Shown piece after piece: positions 9,648-18,431 of a stretch of DNA of 64,000 bases (position 1 is its first letter; every line of letters starts with the position of its first letter). The translations under genes and the position numbers were made by a program. Origin of the DNA: Candidatus Jettenia caeni (lineage in GTDB: Bacteria; Planctomycetota; Brocadiia; Brocadiales; Brocadiaceae). The DNA is taken from assembly GCA_000296795.1 (NCBI GenBank), contig BAFH01000003.1:1841290-1905289 (forward strand). The letters run 5' to 3'. The notes under the pieces were generated by a model. The model had not been told where the DNA came from. It saw nothing but the letters and a program-made list of their open reading frames with translations, and made no database searches.

Positions 9648-10986
9648 CAATGGTTCGGACATTTTTCACTTACTAAGAGAGGGTAAGTAGAAGTACCATA
9701 TATCCAAAGAGAATAAGAATTACCCAAACATGAGAAAAAGAGGATATATGGTACATGAAATTAGCAGAGAATATTTTAAACCAGATGAATCATTTACGAA
9801 AATCACACATACAATTTATGCTTATTTTGTTCAAGGCAGCACTTTCCTTAACGGGTCGAATCAATTTTTTAAATTTAAGCCGATATAGTCAACTCAATGA
9901 AAAGACCTATTCGAGAAATTTTAGGCGTTATTTTAACTTTATCCAGTTCAATAGCTCCTTAATCGAAACTGTTTATCATCACCAGAATGAATATCTTTTA
10001 GCACTTGATGCATCATTCATTCCCAAAAGTGGCAAAGCAACGTATGGCTTAGGTACCTTTTGGAACGGTGTTCAACATCGTCCTGGCCGAGGGCTTGAGA
10101 TTTCTTCCCTTGCACTCGTTGATGTAACGTACAAAACCGCCTATACCTTGACTGCTGGGCAAGTGCCTCCTGTTCAAAGGTCTTCAGAGGAAAATACCCT
10201 TGATTTTTTTCTTGGACAACTGAGAACACTTCAGCAAGTAAAGACTCCTATTGCTTTGCCCAAGCTCCTGGCCGTTGATGGCTTTTATACCAAAAAACGA
10301 TTTATCGATAGTTCTTTGGATGCCGGCTATTAGATTGTCGGGAAACTTCGCAAAGATGCCAATCTGAGATACCTCTACAAGGCACCACACTATCACAAAA
10401 GGAAACGAGGACGTCCAAAACTCTATACGGTAAAACTTATCATTAATTCTCCTGAGGTATCGAAATTTCAGCATCAGAAGATTGATAAGAATATTTCTCT
10501 CTCTAGCAGTATTGTCTATAGCATTGCCCTCAAAAGAAAAATTCAGGTAGTCTTTGTCTATTTCCTTGATGAAAAGGGAAAAAAATCCTTTCTGCTTCTG
10601 TTCTCAACTGACCTGAGTATGGATGCACAAAGAGTCTATCGATATTATACGGCACGGTTTCAAATTGAATTTACCTACCGGGATGCTAAACAGTACCTGG
10701 GACTAACCCATTCTCAAGCACGGTGTCAGCAGAGTCTCAATTTTCATTTTAATCTGAGTCTCTCTTTATTAAATCTTGTACGAATAGAACATCGCTTGAA
10801 AAACCCTTCGAGTAAAAATGAGGGGTTTTCGATGGCATCCTATAAGCGTTCATATGCCAATGAAATGATGCTGAATGTATTTTTATCAAAGTTAGAACTC
10901 GACCCTAACAGTAAAAAAATTCAAACTATCTATCAAGAACTCAGGAATCTTGGCGTTATTGCCGCTTAAATATGTCCGAACCATTG
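9648..10986 (+). mobile_element. IS4-family insertion sequence with intact ends and target duplication
   Basis: The 1339-bp element begins caatggttcggacat at 9648 and ends with the exact reverse complement (atgtccgaaccattg) at 10986, a perfect 15-bp terminal inverted repeat. The 8-bp sequence ttataaca is duplicated directly outside both ends (9640-9647 and 10987-10994). It encodes one transposase interrupted by an in-frame amber codon. It has inserted in the cluster of small YHS genes. The perfect ends and target duplication suggest a relatively recent insertion. Confidence 0.9.
9755..10969 (+). pseudogene. IS4-family DDE transposase, interrupted by one amber codon
   Basis: About 404 codons read in one frame from ATG 9755 to TAA 10967-10969, except for a TAG at 10331-10333. 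The first catalytic Asp is in LLALDASFIPKSGK and the second in LLAVDGFYTKKRF. The third region contains Y-x2-R-x3-E-x6-K (YTARFQIEFTYRDAK), the IS4 signature. The reading frame is intact on both sides of the stop, so a single point change (for example a Tyr or Gln codon to TAG) explains the break. A shorter N-terminal product of 192 residues would still be made. Likely inactive unless the stop is suppressed or is a sequencing error. Confidence 0.85.
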
Positions 10987-11053
10987 TTATAACAAACGAG
11001 TTAAATATCTCACTTGTGAAGATTCGATTAATATCTTTCAGAAGATACATCTA

Positions 11054-11401
11054 TTAATGCTTGTGTCCTTTTTCCCCAATGTGTTGTTGAGACTCCGGAG
11101 TTGTATAGGATGCAGGATCTTTTTTAAAGGTCTTTTTACATTGTTCGGAGCAGAAGTAGTATACGTTCCCTTTATACTCTTCTGAAAGTGCCTTTTTTGT
11201 ATCACCAACTTCCATACCGCATACCGGATCTTTAACAGCCTCTGCTTTTGCCTGAATTACGTGTCCATCTGGTTTATGGCTACCGTGCCCTTCTTCGCTG
11301 CCATGTGATCCACCACATGCCCACAGAACCTTACTCGCATAAGTCCCACTTAAACCAATAACAAAGGTGGATACTAATACAGTACGTAAAATAGTATTCA
11401 T
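11054..11401 (-). CDS. Exported YHS-domain protein
   Basis: 115 residues from ATG 11401, chosen because AAAGGAG lies ten bases upstream; an in-frame ATG 39 bases earlier has no ribosome site. Signal peptide residues 1-27 (NTILRTVLVSTFVIGLSGTYA), then a short segment rich in Cys, His and Gly (CGGSHGSEEGHGSHKPDGH), then the YHS domain DPVCGMEVGDTKKAL, KGNVYYFCSEQC, FKKDPASYT, and a His-rich end (QHIGEKGHKH). The His-rich flanks make copper or nickel binding more plausible than in its paralogue 9090-9422. Probably located outside the cytoplasmic membrane. Confidence 0.8.
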   Translation of the reverse strand: MNTILRTVLVSTFVIGLSGTYASKVLWACGGSHGSEEGHGSHKPDGHVIQAKAEAVKDPVCGMEVGDTKKALSEEYKGNVYYFCSEQCKKTFKKDPASYTTPESQQHIGEKGHKH

Positions 11402-11460
11402 CGTACATCTCCTTTCTGAGACCATTTCAAAAATGTTCATGAAATTACAATAGCTCTGCG

Positions 11461-11631
11461 TTAATCCTTCTCATCCAATGTATAAGATGTGAGATCTTTT
11501 CTAAAAATACTTTTGCAGTTCCTTGAGCCATTTGAACAACCGATATATGCAGTACTTAAACCAATGATAAAGGCAAGTAATAACGCTATACGTAAATAAT
11601 TCTTGGTAATATCATCGTATATCCTTGACAT
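11461..11631 (-). pseudogene. Degenerate YHS lipoprotein remnant
   Basis: 56 codons from ATG 11631, with GAGGAG just upstream. The N-terminus is a signal peptide with a lipobox-like STAYIGC. The C-terminus RNCKSIFRKDLTSYT is recognisably the last part of a YHS domain (compare QCKKTFKKDPASYT in 11054-11401). The metal-binding DPVCGM segment and YYFC are missing. The reading frame is open, so an in-frame deletion removed the core, leaving a signal peptide joined to a YHS tail. It could still be a short lipoprotein, but it is better read as a decaying paralogue. Confidence 0.5.
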
Positions 11632-11798
11632 ACTCTCCTCTTGGTTAACTCCCCCGTATAAGAACAAATATTTTTCGTTAATGCGATAGTTTTACATATA
11701 GTAAAAGATTATTTAATTATTACATCTTTTCATGACTTATCAAGTAAAATCTATTAGCTTTAAATCTGTGGTTCCAATCTCTTTAGTGGCTTATTGTA

Positions 11799-13115
11799 TT
11801 AAGAATTCTGATTTTTCCCAAACCTTGTTGAAATTCCGTTAGGAAAAGTACCTACCTTTATCTTGTGGATAACCTTAAATTTCCCAGGTTCTGTTTCTAC
11901 AATAACTGCAACCTTTCCTGGAATCTCATTTGAGAGGGTAACGAAGGCAAATTCACCACCAGGTGTGTAGCTCACACCATGTGGACCAACACCTGCCTCT
12001 ACGATACTTAATACCTCCCATGAGGTTCCATCACGATCGTAGTTATCATCAATCTCTACAACAAAACAAGCGTCTGGCTTATCATCATTAGGTTCCATCG
12101 GCATTGCCTCATGAAGGGCACTGAGTAATGCCTCGACTAAATCAAGGGCCGTGTCTTTATTCGCATTAATCCAATCAATCCATCCTGCATTATTAAAAAC
12201 AGGATCAGGTACGGGTGATGCTTGATTATCTAATAAACTCGATGTCTGGCATGGTGCAATAAAATATCTGTTTGTTGGATTTGCAGGTACTTGAATAGGA
12301 GACAGTCCAACGGCAACGGTAGTTTCAATTTTGGGGTTTGCAGGATTGGAGGTGTTCAGAATGCATTCATAACCTGGAACTGCACAACTGACAAAGCACC
12401 AGCGACCATCGGTAGAAAAACCCAAGGCCACAGGCGTTGTCCCATGACCAGGCTGATTGGCATTAGATGCATTTAAATACAAGGTCTTAACGACTTCATT
12501 AACCCACGTGTCAATTACAGCAACGGCGCCACTCCAAACTAAAGGAACATAAACATATCTTCCTCCGGGGTGTATCGCAAGTCCATGCGGATTGCTGTCC
12601 GTATCATCCCAGGGCTTACCCAACTCATCTTTTACAATCTTAACCACATTATCCAGACCTGTAGGCATATTGATAGTTTTTACTGCTTCCAGGGTATTCG
12701 CATCTATTACGAGAACATTGTCTTTACCATCTGAGATATAGAGGTTCTTACCGTTAAGGCTTAAGGCTACGTGGGCAAGTTCATCAACGAGGTGTTCCTT
12801 ACGCCTTATCTTACCATCGCCTTTTTCTCCATTGATGGATACCTTTACTATTTCCTTTCCGGCAGTTATATAAAGAGCGGTACCATTATATGAGGTAAAG
12901 CAATTATGAATATCGGCAATCCCGGGTATCGTACCAACTCTTTTCATTTTTACCGGATCAATGATATCTACCGATTCTCCCAGTCCTGTATAAACAAAGA
13001 TACTATTATCCCAACTCTTGAACAGATATTTAGCATGCTCAGCAAAAACCCACTTTCCGCTCATGTGTATCGCAATTGCTGCACAAATCAAAAATCCAAA
13101 AAATCTTTTTTTCAC
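11799..13115 (-). CDS. Secreted YVTN-type beta-propeller protein
   Basis: The likely start is GTG 13115 (GGAGAG upstream), giving 438 residues with the signal peptide VKKRFFGFLICAAIAIHMS; an upstream ATG at 13154 lacks a ribosome site. Blades are visible as repeated hydrophobic-Asp segments: VDIIDPVKMKRVGTIPG, LYISDGKDNVLVIDANT, YVYVPLVWSGAVAVIDTW, CFVSCAVPGYECILNTS and the last blade FAFVTLSNEIPGKVAVI. Such propellers are common in anammox and denitrifier redox clusters (SMP-30/YVTN/NirF-like fold), but no haem-ligand signature is seen. It is divergent from the Met/His-rich protein at 13480, so a shared copper or redox role is possible. Function unproven. Confidence 0.75.
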   Translation of the reverse strand: MKKRFFGFLICAAIAIHMSGKWVFAEHAKYLFKSWDNSIFVYTGLGESVDIIDPVKMKRVGTIPGIADIHNCFTSYNGTALYITAGKEIVKVSINGEKGDGKIRRKEHLVDELAHVALSLNGKNLYISDGKDNVLVIDANTLEAVKTINMPTGLDNVVKIVKDELGKPWDDTDSNPHGLAIHPGGRYVYVPLVWSGAVAVIDTWVNEVVKTLYLNASNANQPGHGTTPVALGFSTDGRWCFVSCAVPGYECILNTSNPANPKIETTVAVGLSPIQVPANPTNRYFIAPCQTSSLLDNQASPVPDPVFNNAGWIDWINANKDTALDLVEALLSALHEAMPMEPNDDKPDACFVVEIDDNYDRDGTSWEVLSIVEAGVGPHGVSYTPGGEFAFVTLSNEIPGKVAVIVETEPGKFKVIHKIKVGTFPNGISTRFGKNQNS

Positions 13116-13240
13116 AAAACTCTCTCCTGAAATAAGATCATCGAAATAGACCAAAATTAATCACTTGAAAAAAGTAAGATATTCTAATTTCTCATAAAAC
13201 CCTCCTGACGTAAGATTATCGAAACAGACAAAAAAGATTA
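13116..13240 (-). repeat. Imperfect duplication in the leader of the beta-propeller gene
   Basis: Two copies of about 45 bp, 13116-13162 and 13196-13240, share ctcctga, taagat, atcgaaa and agac at matching spacing, 80 bases apart. The copy next to the gene carries its ribosome-binding site (TCAGGAGAG on the minus strand). The distal copy keeps TCAGGAGGG but is not followed by a long frame. The whole 13116-13479 gap is otherwise AT-rich and I see no gene in it; it must hold the divergent promoters for 13115 and 13480. Confidence 0.5.
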
Positions 13241-13479
13241 TTTTCGAGTTTTTGAAATTTACAAAGATATATATGTTTTACATTATGTAAAATATAGAAT
13301 CAAATTATCATATATTTTACACAGTGTCAAACATAATTTACCTTATCAATCAAATTTGTTATCTCTAGCTCCGTTTAATCTGAGCCATACCTTTGGTATT
13401 CTATTTGCGATTTTGGTTAATAACGGAGTGGATTATGAGATTGACAAATACTATAGGGAAACCTTACCGGAGGTGAAGT

Positions 13480-14847
13480 ATGCGGCTACCATTATTTGTA
13501 TCTATCATTTCAGCAATAGTTACTATTGCACAGACCAGTTGGGCGAATAATCATTTTCATTTTGAACAACGCAACGAGGTGTATGAGCTAAGACCGTTTA
13601 CAAAACGCTATAACACTGCATTCTATTATCGCCATAACGATGCTTATCGCTTTTCCTCCGCAGTTCACTTTGCTCATGCCAAACAGCATGATGTATTGCA
13701 ACTTACACCACTTGAAAAGGCATTCTATTATGATGCAGGGTTTGATGCTGAAGTATTGGCACGCTCATATCATCCTCCACGGATTGAGCCTACTATGATG
13801 TACTATGGTCCCTATGTAGGCCAGGAGATGTGGATGCTCTATCGGGCTATTGATTGGACCCATATCCATCATGAGCAGACCTACGATATCCTGTCATATA
13901 GAAGGATTCCCTGGTCTAAAAAAAAGGAGTGGACAGATAGATCGGTACAGTACTATTTGAGAATGAATGAAGTCGCACGCAGTCCGGCACCATTAGATGT
14001 AACCATGCGCCGGGCCGGGGTATTAATGAAGCCGTATTTCGGTTATTTCCGAAATAACTACCCCAAATCAAATAACTATTTCTATGTGGCACACTGGTGG
14101 CATCCGGTGATTTATGAGGCAATGATGATTGCAGGGAATGACGATGAACAGGAGCTATCGGTGCAGCAGACGCATCAGCTGACCTTTACCCAGGTTTTTC
14201 ATAACCGGCCGCAGCGGATGCTGCTAAGCCGGGAAATTATGCCAAGGTACTCACGAATGAGCCCTGAATCAGGAAATATCTTCGACAATTTGCATATGTT
14301 ACACGGTATAGCATATGATATCCTTGCTTATGAGGGATGGACAATAGACCAGAAACGTAAGGAGATGTACCGTGTTGTTATGGCAATGAGTTATCAGCCC
14401 GGCGATGAAGAACTGGCACGGAAATTTGACCTTCCATACCCTAATATGGATCCTCGCCGTTATGAGGATTGGATGAAGGGTTATGAGGGTTCGATGAATC
14501 GAATGATGGAGGAGATGCTTCAGGAAATGTGGCCTCTGATGAGTCCTGATGGTGGAGCACAAGTCCCTGATACCGTTATGAAACAACTCCGTATGAAATT
14601 AACACCCGGCATGCAGGAAGGGGAAATCTCCGGATCGTTGCATGATGCTGTCAAGCAACTTGTACCCGACATGAAGATGGATCACAAAATGATGGATGCG
14701 GGGGTTACGCCTCATAAGATGATTGAGGCAATGCTGAAAGGTTGGCATGATAAATATGGCAATATACCAGATGTTGAGCCAATGCCAATGGATAAAGACC
14801 CAGATCTGCCACCAGTATCAGAAACCGGTAGTTCTCAAACTTCATAA
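13480..14847 (+). CDS. Secreted Met/His/Tyr-rich protein, family not recognised
   Basis: 455 residues, ATG 13480 behind GGAGGTGAAG. Residues 1-22 are a signal peptide (PLFVSIISAIVTIAQTSWA). The mature part is rich in aromatic residues, His and Met: HFHFEQ, DWTHIHHEQTYD, VAHWWHPVIYEAMMIAG, and a C-terminal third with MMEEMLQEMWPLMSP, MKMDHKMMDAG and MPMDKD. Such methionine and histidine clusters are typical of exported copper-binding proteins, though no known copper domain is recognisable. It ends 25 bases before the outer-membrane protein gene 14873-15649, probably the same operon, and lies between a beta-propeller and a Cu-ATPase. A copper-binding periplasmic role is inferred. Confidence 0.6.
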   Translation: MRLPLFVSIISAIVTIAQTSWANNHFHFEQRNEVYELRPFTKRYNTAFYYRHNDAYRFSSAVHFAHAKQHDVLQLTPLEKAFYYDAGFDAEVLARSYHPPRIEPTMMYYGPYVGQEMWMLYRAIDWTHIHHEQTYDILSYRRIPWSKKKEWTDRSVQYYLRMNEVARSPAPLDVTMRRAGVLMKPYFGYFRNNYPKSNNYFYVAHWWHPVIYEAMMIAGNDDEQELSVQQTHQLTFTQVFHNRPQRMLLSREIMPRYSRMSPESGNIFDNLHMLHGIAYDILAYEGWTIDQKRKEMYRVVMAMSYQPGDEELARKFDLPYPNMDPRRYEDWMKGYEGSMNRMMEEMLQEMWPLMSPDGGAQVPDTVMKQLRMKLTPGMQEGEISGSLHDAVKQLVPDMKMDHKMMDAGVTPHKMIEAMLKGWHDKYGNIPDVEPMPMDKDPDLPPVSETGSSQTS

Positions 14848-14872
14848 TTTACTATTTTTGAAAGGAGGTACT

Positions 14873-15649
14873 ATGCGTATGTTAACAAAGATATACCGAT
14901 TGGTTATTTTATGTGGAATTTTGATGGTGATCTTTATCCTTAGTTCCGTAACCAGAGCAGCCGATCACACAAACCTTGAAGAGGGTTTACCTGTTGAGAC
15001 GATTGATGCATACCCAATCCCTTATTTAGGTCGTGAAATACAGACCGTCTTTAATTATGACCGTGGTCACGAGGGTGTAGATAGCTTTATTGTCACACCA
15101 AGGCTTGAGTTCGGTTTTCCGCGCAATGGACAGATTTCTATTGAAGTACCCGTACTCTTTGGTGAGATTGAGCCAGATGATATCGGAGAAACAAGATTAG
15201 AGTGGCTTTACAATTTTAACCAGGAGACACTTCTCTTACCGGCATTTGCAGTAACGGGCGCCATAGACCTTCCAACCGGTGAAGACAGTCAGGGCGTAGA
15301 CCCCCTCGTCAAGTTTATCATTACAAAAACGTTGAGCAGAAGTTCCCTATTCCATCGGCTGCACGTTAATCTGGCCTATCAATTTAACGACGATGAACAG
15401 CCCAGGGAGAGGAGTGATTGGTATAAGGCCTCAATTGGTTATAGTGCAAGGCTCAGTAATGAAACCCTCTTTGTTGCTGATTATGTACGTGAAGAAAGGA
15501 AGGAAGAAGATATTGAGTTTAATTTGATTGAGACTGGTGTTCGCTATCAATTAACACCTCTAACAGTTATCTCTGGTGGTTTGGGTTTTGGAATAGGTGA
15601 TGAGTCGCCTGATGTGAGGGCTATTTTAGGATTCCAGTATACATTCTGA
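14873..15649 (+). CDS. Predicted outer-membrane beta-barrel protein
   Basis: 258 residues from ATG 14873, which follows AAAGGAGG. An upstream in-frame start at 14747 would overlap the preceding gene and is rejected. Signal peptide residues 1-30 (LVILCGILMVIFILSSVTRAA). The rest alternates polar and hydrophobic residues, with aromatic-ended strands such as TRLEWLYNFNQETLLLPAF, SLFHRLHVNLAYQFN and RAILGFQYTF at the C-terminus; a terminal Phe is the classic barrel-assembly signal. Reminiscent of MetA-pathway/transporter-like barrels. Co-transcribed with the Met/His-rich protein upstream, so it may form an outer-membrane partner for metal handling. Confidence 0.65.
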   Translation: MRMLTKIYRLVILCGILMVIFILSSVTRAADHTNLEEGLPVETIDAYPIPYLGREIQTVFNYDRGHEGVDSFIVTPRLEFGFPRNGQISIEVPVLFGEIEPDDIGETRLEWLYNFNQETLLLPAFAVTGAIDLPTGEDSQGVDPLVKFIITKTLSRSSLFHRLHVNLAYQFNDDEQPRERSDWYKASIGYSARLSNETLFVADYVREERKEEDIEFNLIETGVRYQLTPLTVISGGLGFGIGDESPDVRAILGFQYTF

Positions 15650-15672
15650 AACGGGAAAATTAAAAAATCTTT

Positions 15673-17391
15673 TTATACCTTCTTATAAGAAATAAGCCGT
15701 GCATTGAGAGCAACAATAATCGTGCTTACAGACATAATGATGGCACCTACTGCCGGTGGAAGGATTATTCCATAATTGGAGAGCACCCCCGCAGCGAGTG
15801 GAATTGCAAAAATATTATAACCCGTAGCCCATGCTAAATTTTGTGCTGTTTTTCGGTAGGTAATACGGGAAAGGGATATTACGTCTACTACCGTCCGTGG
15901 ATCATTATTTACTAATACAACATCCGCTATATGAAATTTTTTTAGCCGTTCAATTGCCTCTCTCGATTCATCCCGGATTATATCTGCAAGGCCAATGATC
16001 CCTTGAATTTTATCCTTGGTTGTAACAAGCACGATAGTCTTACCCTGAGAGGCTATCTCATCAATTCTTTTCTCAACTTCATCTTGTGTAATACCGACAA
16101 TTTCCAGTATTCGTCTATTTCCTATATAAAGTTCATTGCCTTCGATTTTTGCCTTTGCCCCTTTTCCGGGAATCGCCTCAAAATTTTCAGTCATATATAA
16201 TTCCATATTTTTTTCCCTGGCCTTCTTGATAATGCCCTGAGCAATCGTATGCTCTGAATGTGCCTCAAGGGAAGCTGTCCTGCGTAAAAGCTCTTCTTCG
16301 TTCCAATCCCCCAGAGGGACAATATCCGTTACCCCGAATTCTCCTTTTGTCAGTGTCCCTGTTTTATCGAATACAACGGTATGTAACCTCCGTCCACTTT
16401 CAAACGATGTCCTGTTCCGTATCAAAATACCATTTTTTGCTGACAGCGTAGTAATCATGGCAATAACTAACGGTACTGCCAGACCTAATGCATGAGGACA
16501 GGTGATTACCATAACCGTTACTACGCGTTCAAGGATAAAGTCAAATTTTGCGTTGTAGAGAAGCCAGCTTACCAGTGTAATAACTCCTGCAACAAGAGCG
16601 GTTATGGTGAGCCAGAATGCTGCCTTATTTGCTAAGTCCTGTGCCCTTGATTTGCTTTCGCTTGCTTTTTTAACCAGTTCAACTACCTGGGAAAGATACG
16701 ATTCCTCACCGACCCTGGTAACTTCAACGGTTAATGAACCAGCACTGTTTATAGAGCCTCCTATTACCTTGTCATCTTTTTTTTTGTCCACCGGTTTCGA
16801 TTCGCCGGTAATCATAGATTCGTTAACCTCGGATTCACCCTCAATAACCTTACCATCTGCTGGAATTTTTTCTCCGGGCCTTACAAGAACCCTATCCCCT
16901 TTCTTTAGTTCTTCAATTTTTACATCCTTTATTGATCCATCACGTACAATGATATGCGCCTCGGCAGGCATGAGTTTCGATAATTCCTCTAGTGCGTGTG
17001 AGGCACCCATTACCGATCGCATTTCAATCCAATGTCCCAGGAGCATGATATCGATTAAGGTAGCAAGCTCCCAGAAAAATACCTCTCCTTCTAATCCGAA
17101 AACCACCAGACTGCTATAGGTATATGCAACCGTAATTGCAAGAGCGATGAGTGTCATCATACCCGGTTGTTTTTTCGTGAATTCATGAGAAACACCCCGA
17201 AAGAATGGCCACCCGCCATAAAAAAAGACAAAACTCGATAATCCAAAAAGTATATATTTTTCACCGGGAAATTCTAAAGAGAATCCGAAGAACGATTGAA
17301 TAAGAGGGGAAAGGACTAAAATTGGTATCGTTACACCAAGGGATACCCAGAAACGTATTTTAAAATCCCTCAACATATCAGTGTGATTCAT
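15673..17391 (-). CDS. CopB-like P1B ATPase lacking the hinge segment
   Basis: 572 residues, ATG 17391 behind AGGAGG. Features in order: two N-terminal helices (RFWVSLGVTIPILVLSP), A domain with MITGESKP, the CPH metal site in TCPHALGLAVPLV (the CopB type), DKTGTLTKGE, and N-domain HSEHTIAQGI. The P domain then jumps from REAIERLKKFHI straight to ADVVLVNNDPRTVV. In related pumps about 75 residues with TGDN and GDGxNDAPAL lie between these. The join is in frame, so the gene was not simply disrupted. Without the Mg2+-coordinating GDGxNDAP loop, normal ATP-driven transport should fail. It could be a binding or regulatory relic, or a recent in-frame deletion mutant. Confidence 0.85.
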   Translation of the reverse strand: MNHTDMLRDFKIRFWVSLGVTIPILVLSPLIQSFFGFSLEFPGEKYILFGLSSFVFFYGGWPFFRGVSHEFTKKQPGMMTLIALAITVAYTYSSLVVFGLEGEVFFWELATLIDIMLLGHWIEMRSVMGASHALEELSKLMPAEAHIIVRDGSIKDVKIEELKKGDRVLVRPGEKIPADGKVIEGESEVNESMITGESKPVDKKKDDKVIGGSINSAGSLTVEVTRVGEESYLSQVVELVKKASESKSRAQDLANKAAFWLTITALVAGVITLVSWLLYNAKFDFILERVVTVMVITCPHALGLAVPLVIAMITTLSAKNGILIRNRTSFESGRRLHTVVFDKTGTLTKGEFGVTDIVPLGDWNEEELLRRTASLEAHSEHTIAQGIIKKAREKNMELYMTENFEAIPGKGAKAKIEGNELYIGNRRILEIVGITQDEVEKRIDEIASQGKTIVLVTTKDKIQGIIGLADIIRDESREAIERLKKFHIADVVLVNNDPRTVVDVISLSRITYRKTAQNLAWATGYNIFAIPLAAGVLSNYGIILPPAVGAIIMSVSTIIVALNARLISYKKV

Positions 17392-17577
17392 TATGGGTAC
17401 CTCCTAGAGGATTCTGAAGATAGGTAACGTTTACAGGGGATTGAAGATCCTTAACTATTTGGAAGATAACTTGGATAATCTATACGCAACCCCGGTGCCA
17501 TAAGAATGGTAGTAGGGGAGAGACATATGCAAACAACCTGTCATCTTAATTTTTTATGTAAATAACAAGTTCTATGC

Positions 17578-17618
17578 AATGTATACAATTACAGACGAAA
17601 TGTATGCTTTAGCATACA
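17578..17618. promoter_or_regulatory. Palindromic candidate operators between copB-like and csp genes
   Basis: The 538-bp gap 17392-17929 holds no gene that I can support. Within it, tgtatgctttagcataca (17601-17618) is a perfect palindrome with 7-bp arms and a 4-base centre. Just before it, tgtataca (17580-17587) repeats the same TGTA half-site. Paired TGTA-type palindromes between two divergent copper genes look like regulator sites. Which regulator binds, if any, cannot be told. Confidence 0.3.
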
Positions 17619-17929
17619 GAGGAGAAATAGAAAAACTGCTTCTGATTACGTGGATTAAGATACTAATAGGCAATTATGTTTGATTATACATACATAAATG
17701 ATGATTATTCAAAATTACATTACAGATATCCTGTATCCCCCTATGTATCTAGACAAGAATTTTTATAAATACCTATTTACGGGTATGCTGTTTGAAGGTT
17801 TAAATAAAAATTCCATTAAAATTACCCATTACTATTAAGGAGTAGGGAGTTACTTTTTCAAAGGGGATTCGTTAAGTTGTTTAAGGATTAATGTGCAAAA
17901 TGTACCTTTTTAGAAGAAAGGAGCTTATT

Positions 17930-18298
17930 ATGGCTATTACAGGAACAAAACAGATGTCAAAAGAATTGGAGAAGTGTATTAATGATTGCTTGGATTGTTA
18001 CAAGGTTTGTGTGCAAACAGCATCCTATTGTTTAGAGAAGGGAGGAAAACATGTGGAGGCAGGACATATTAAACTGCTGAAGGATTGTATAGATGCCTGC
18101 TTGGGCAGCACCGGCTTTATGCTTCGGAACTCTGACTGGTCGGGACAAGCATGCTCTTTTTGTGCGGATATCTGTATGAAATGTGCAACTGATTGTGATA
18201 GTTTTGATGATGAACAGATGAAGAAGTGTGCCGATGTTTGCAGACGTTGTGCAGACTCCTGCCGAAAAATGGCTGATATGGCAGCCCAGCGCGTTTAA
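17930..18298 (+). CDS. csp: Cytosolic four-helix-bundle copper-storage protein (Csp-like)
   Basis: 122 residues from ATG 17930, eight bases after AAAGGAG; an upstream in-frame ATG at 17891 has no ribosome site. There is no signal peptide, which fits the cytosolic Csp3 type rather than Tat-exported Csp1. Cysteines line the helices in the CxxxC / CxxC pattern of the family: CINDCLDCYKVC, CLEKGG, KDCIDACLG, CSFCADICMKCATDC, CADVCRRCADSC. Such tetramers take up many Cu(I) ions inside the bundle. The gene lies between two P1B ATPase genes, one divergent and one downstream, both of which lack essential motifs, so copper storage may have taken over from export here. Confidence 0.88.
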   Translation: MAITGTKQMSKELEKCINDCLDCYKVCVQTASYCLEKGGKHVEAGHIKLLKDCIDACLGSTGFMLRNSDWSGQACSFCADICMKCATDCDSFDDEQMKKCADVCRRCADSCRKMADMAAQRV

Positions 18299-18431
18299 AT
18301 TAGACCTTAGAATCAAATAAATGAGATTTTCGAAATAGTGAATAACCTGTTGCAAGAAAATATCCTGAATATTTCAAAAACAGATGCCTTACTGAATTTA
18401 TATTGATAAACGACTTAAAGTAATCCCCTTT

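Noticed and set aside
10331-10333. Amber codon in the transposase as a pyrrolysine or selenocysteine-like recoding site
   Set aside because: TAG is not selenocysteine, no recoding element is visible, and pyrrolysine is not expected here; a point mutation is simpler.
13356-13550. 64-codon plus-strand frame before the Met/His-rich gene
   Set aside because: It lacks a ribosome site, overlaps the well-supported signal peptide at 13480 and has no recognisable features.
16604-17119. 171-codon plus-strand frame inside the CopB-like gene
   Set aside because: Antisense to a coding region with clear ATPase motifs; composition is that of a reverse-complemented membrane protein.
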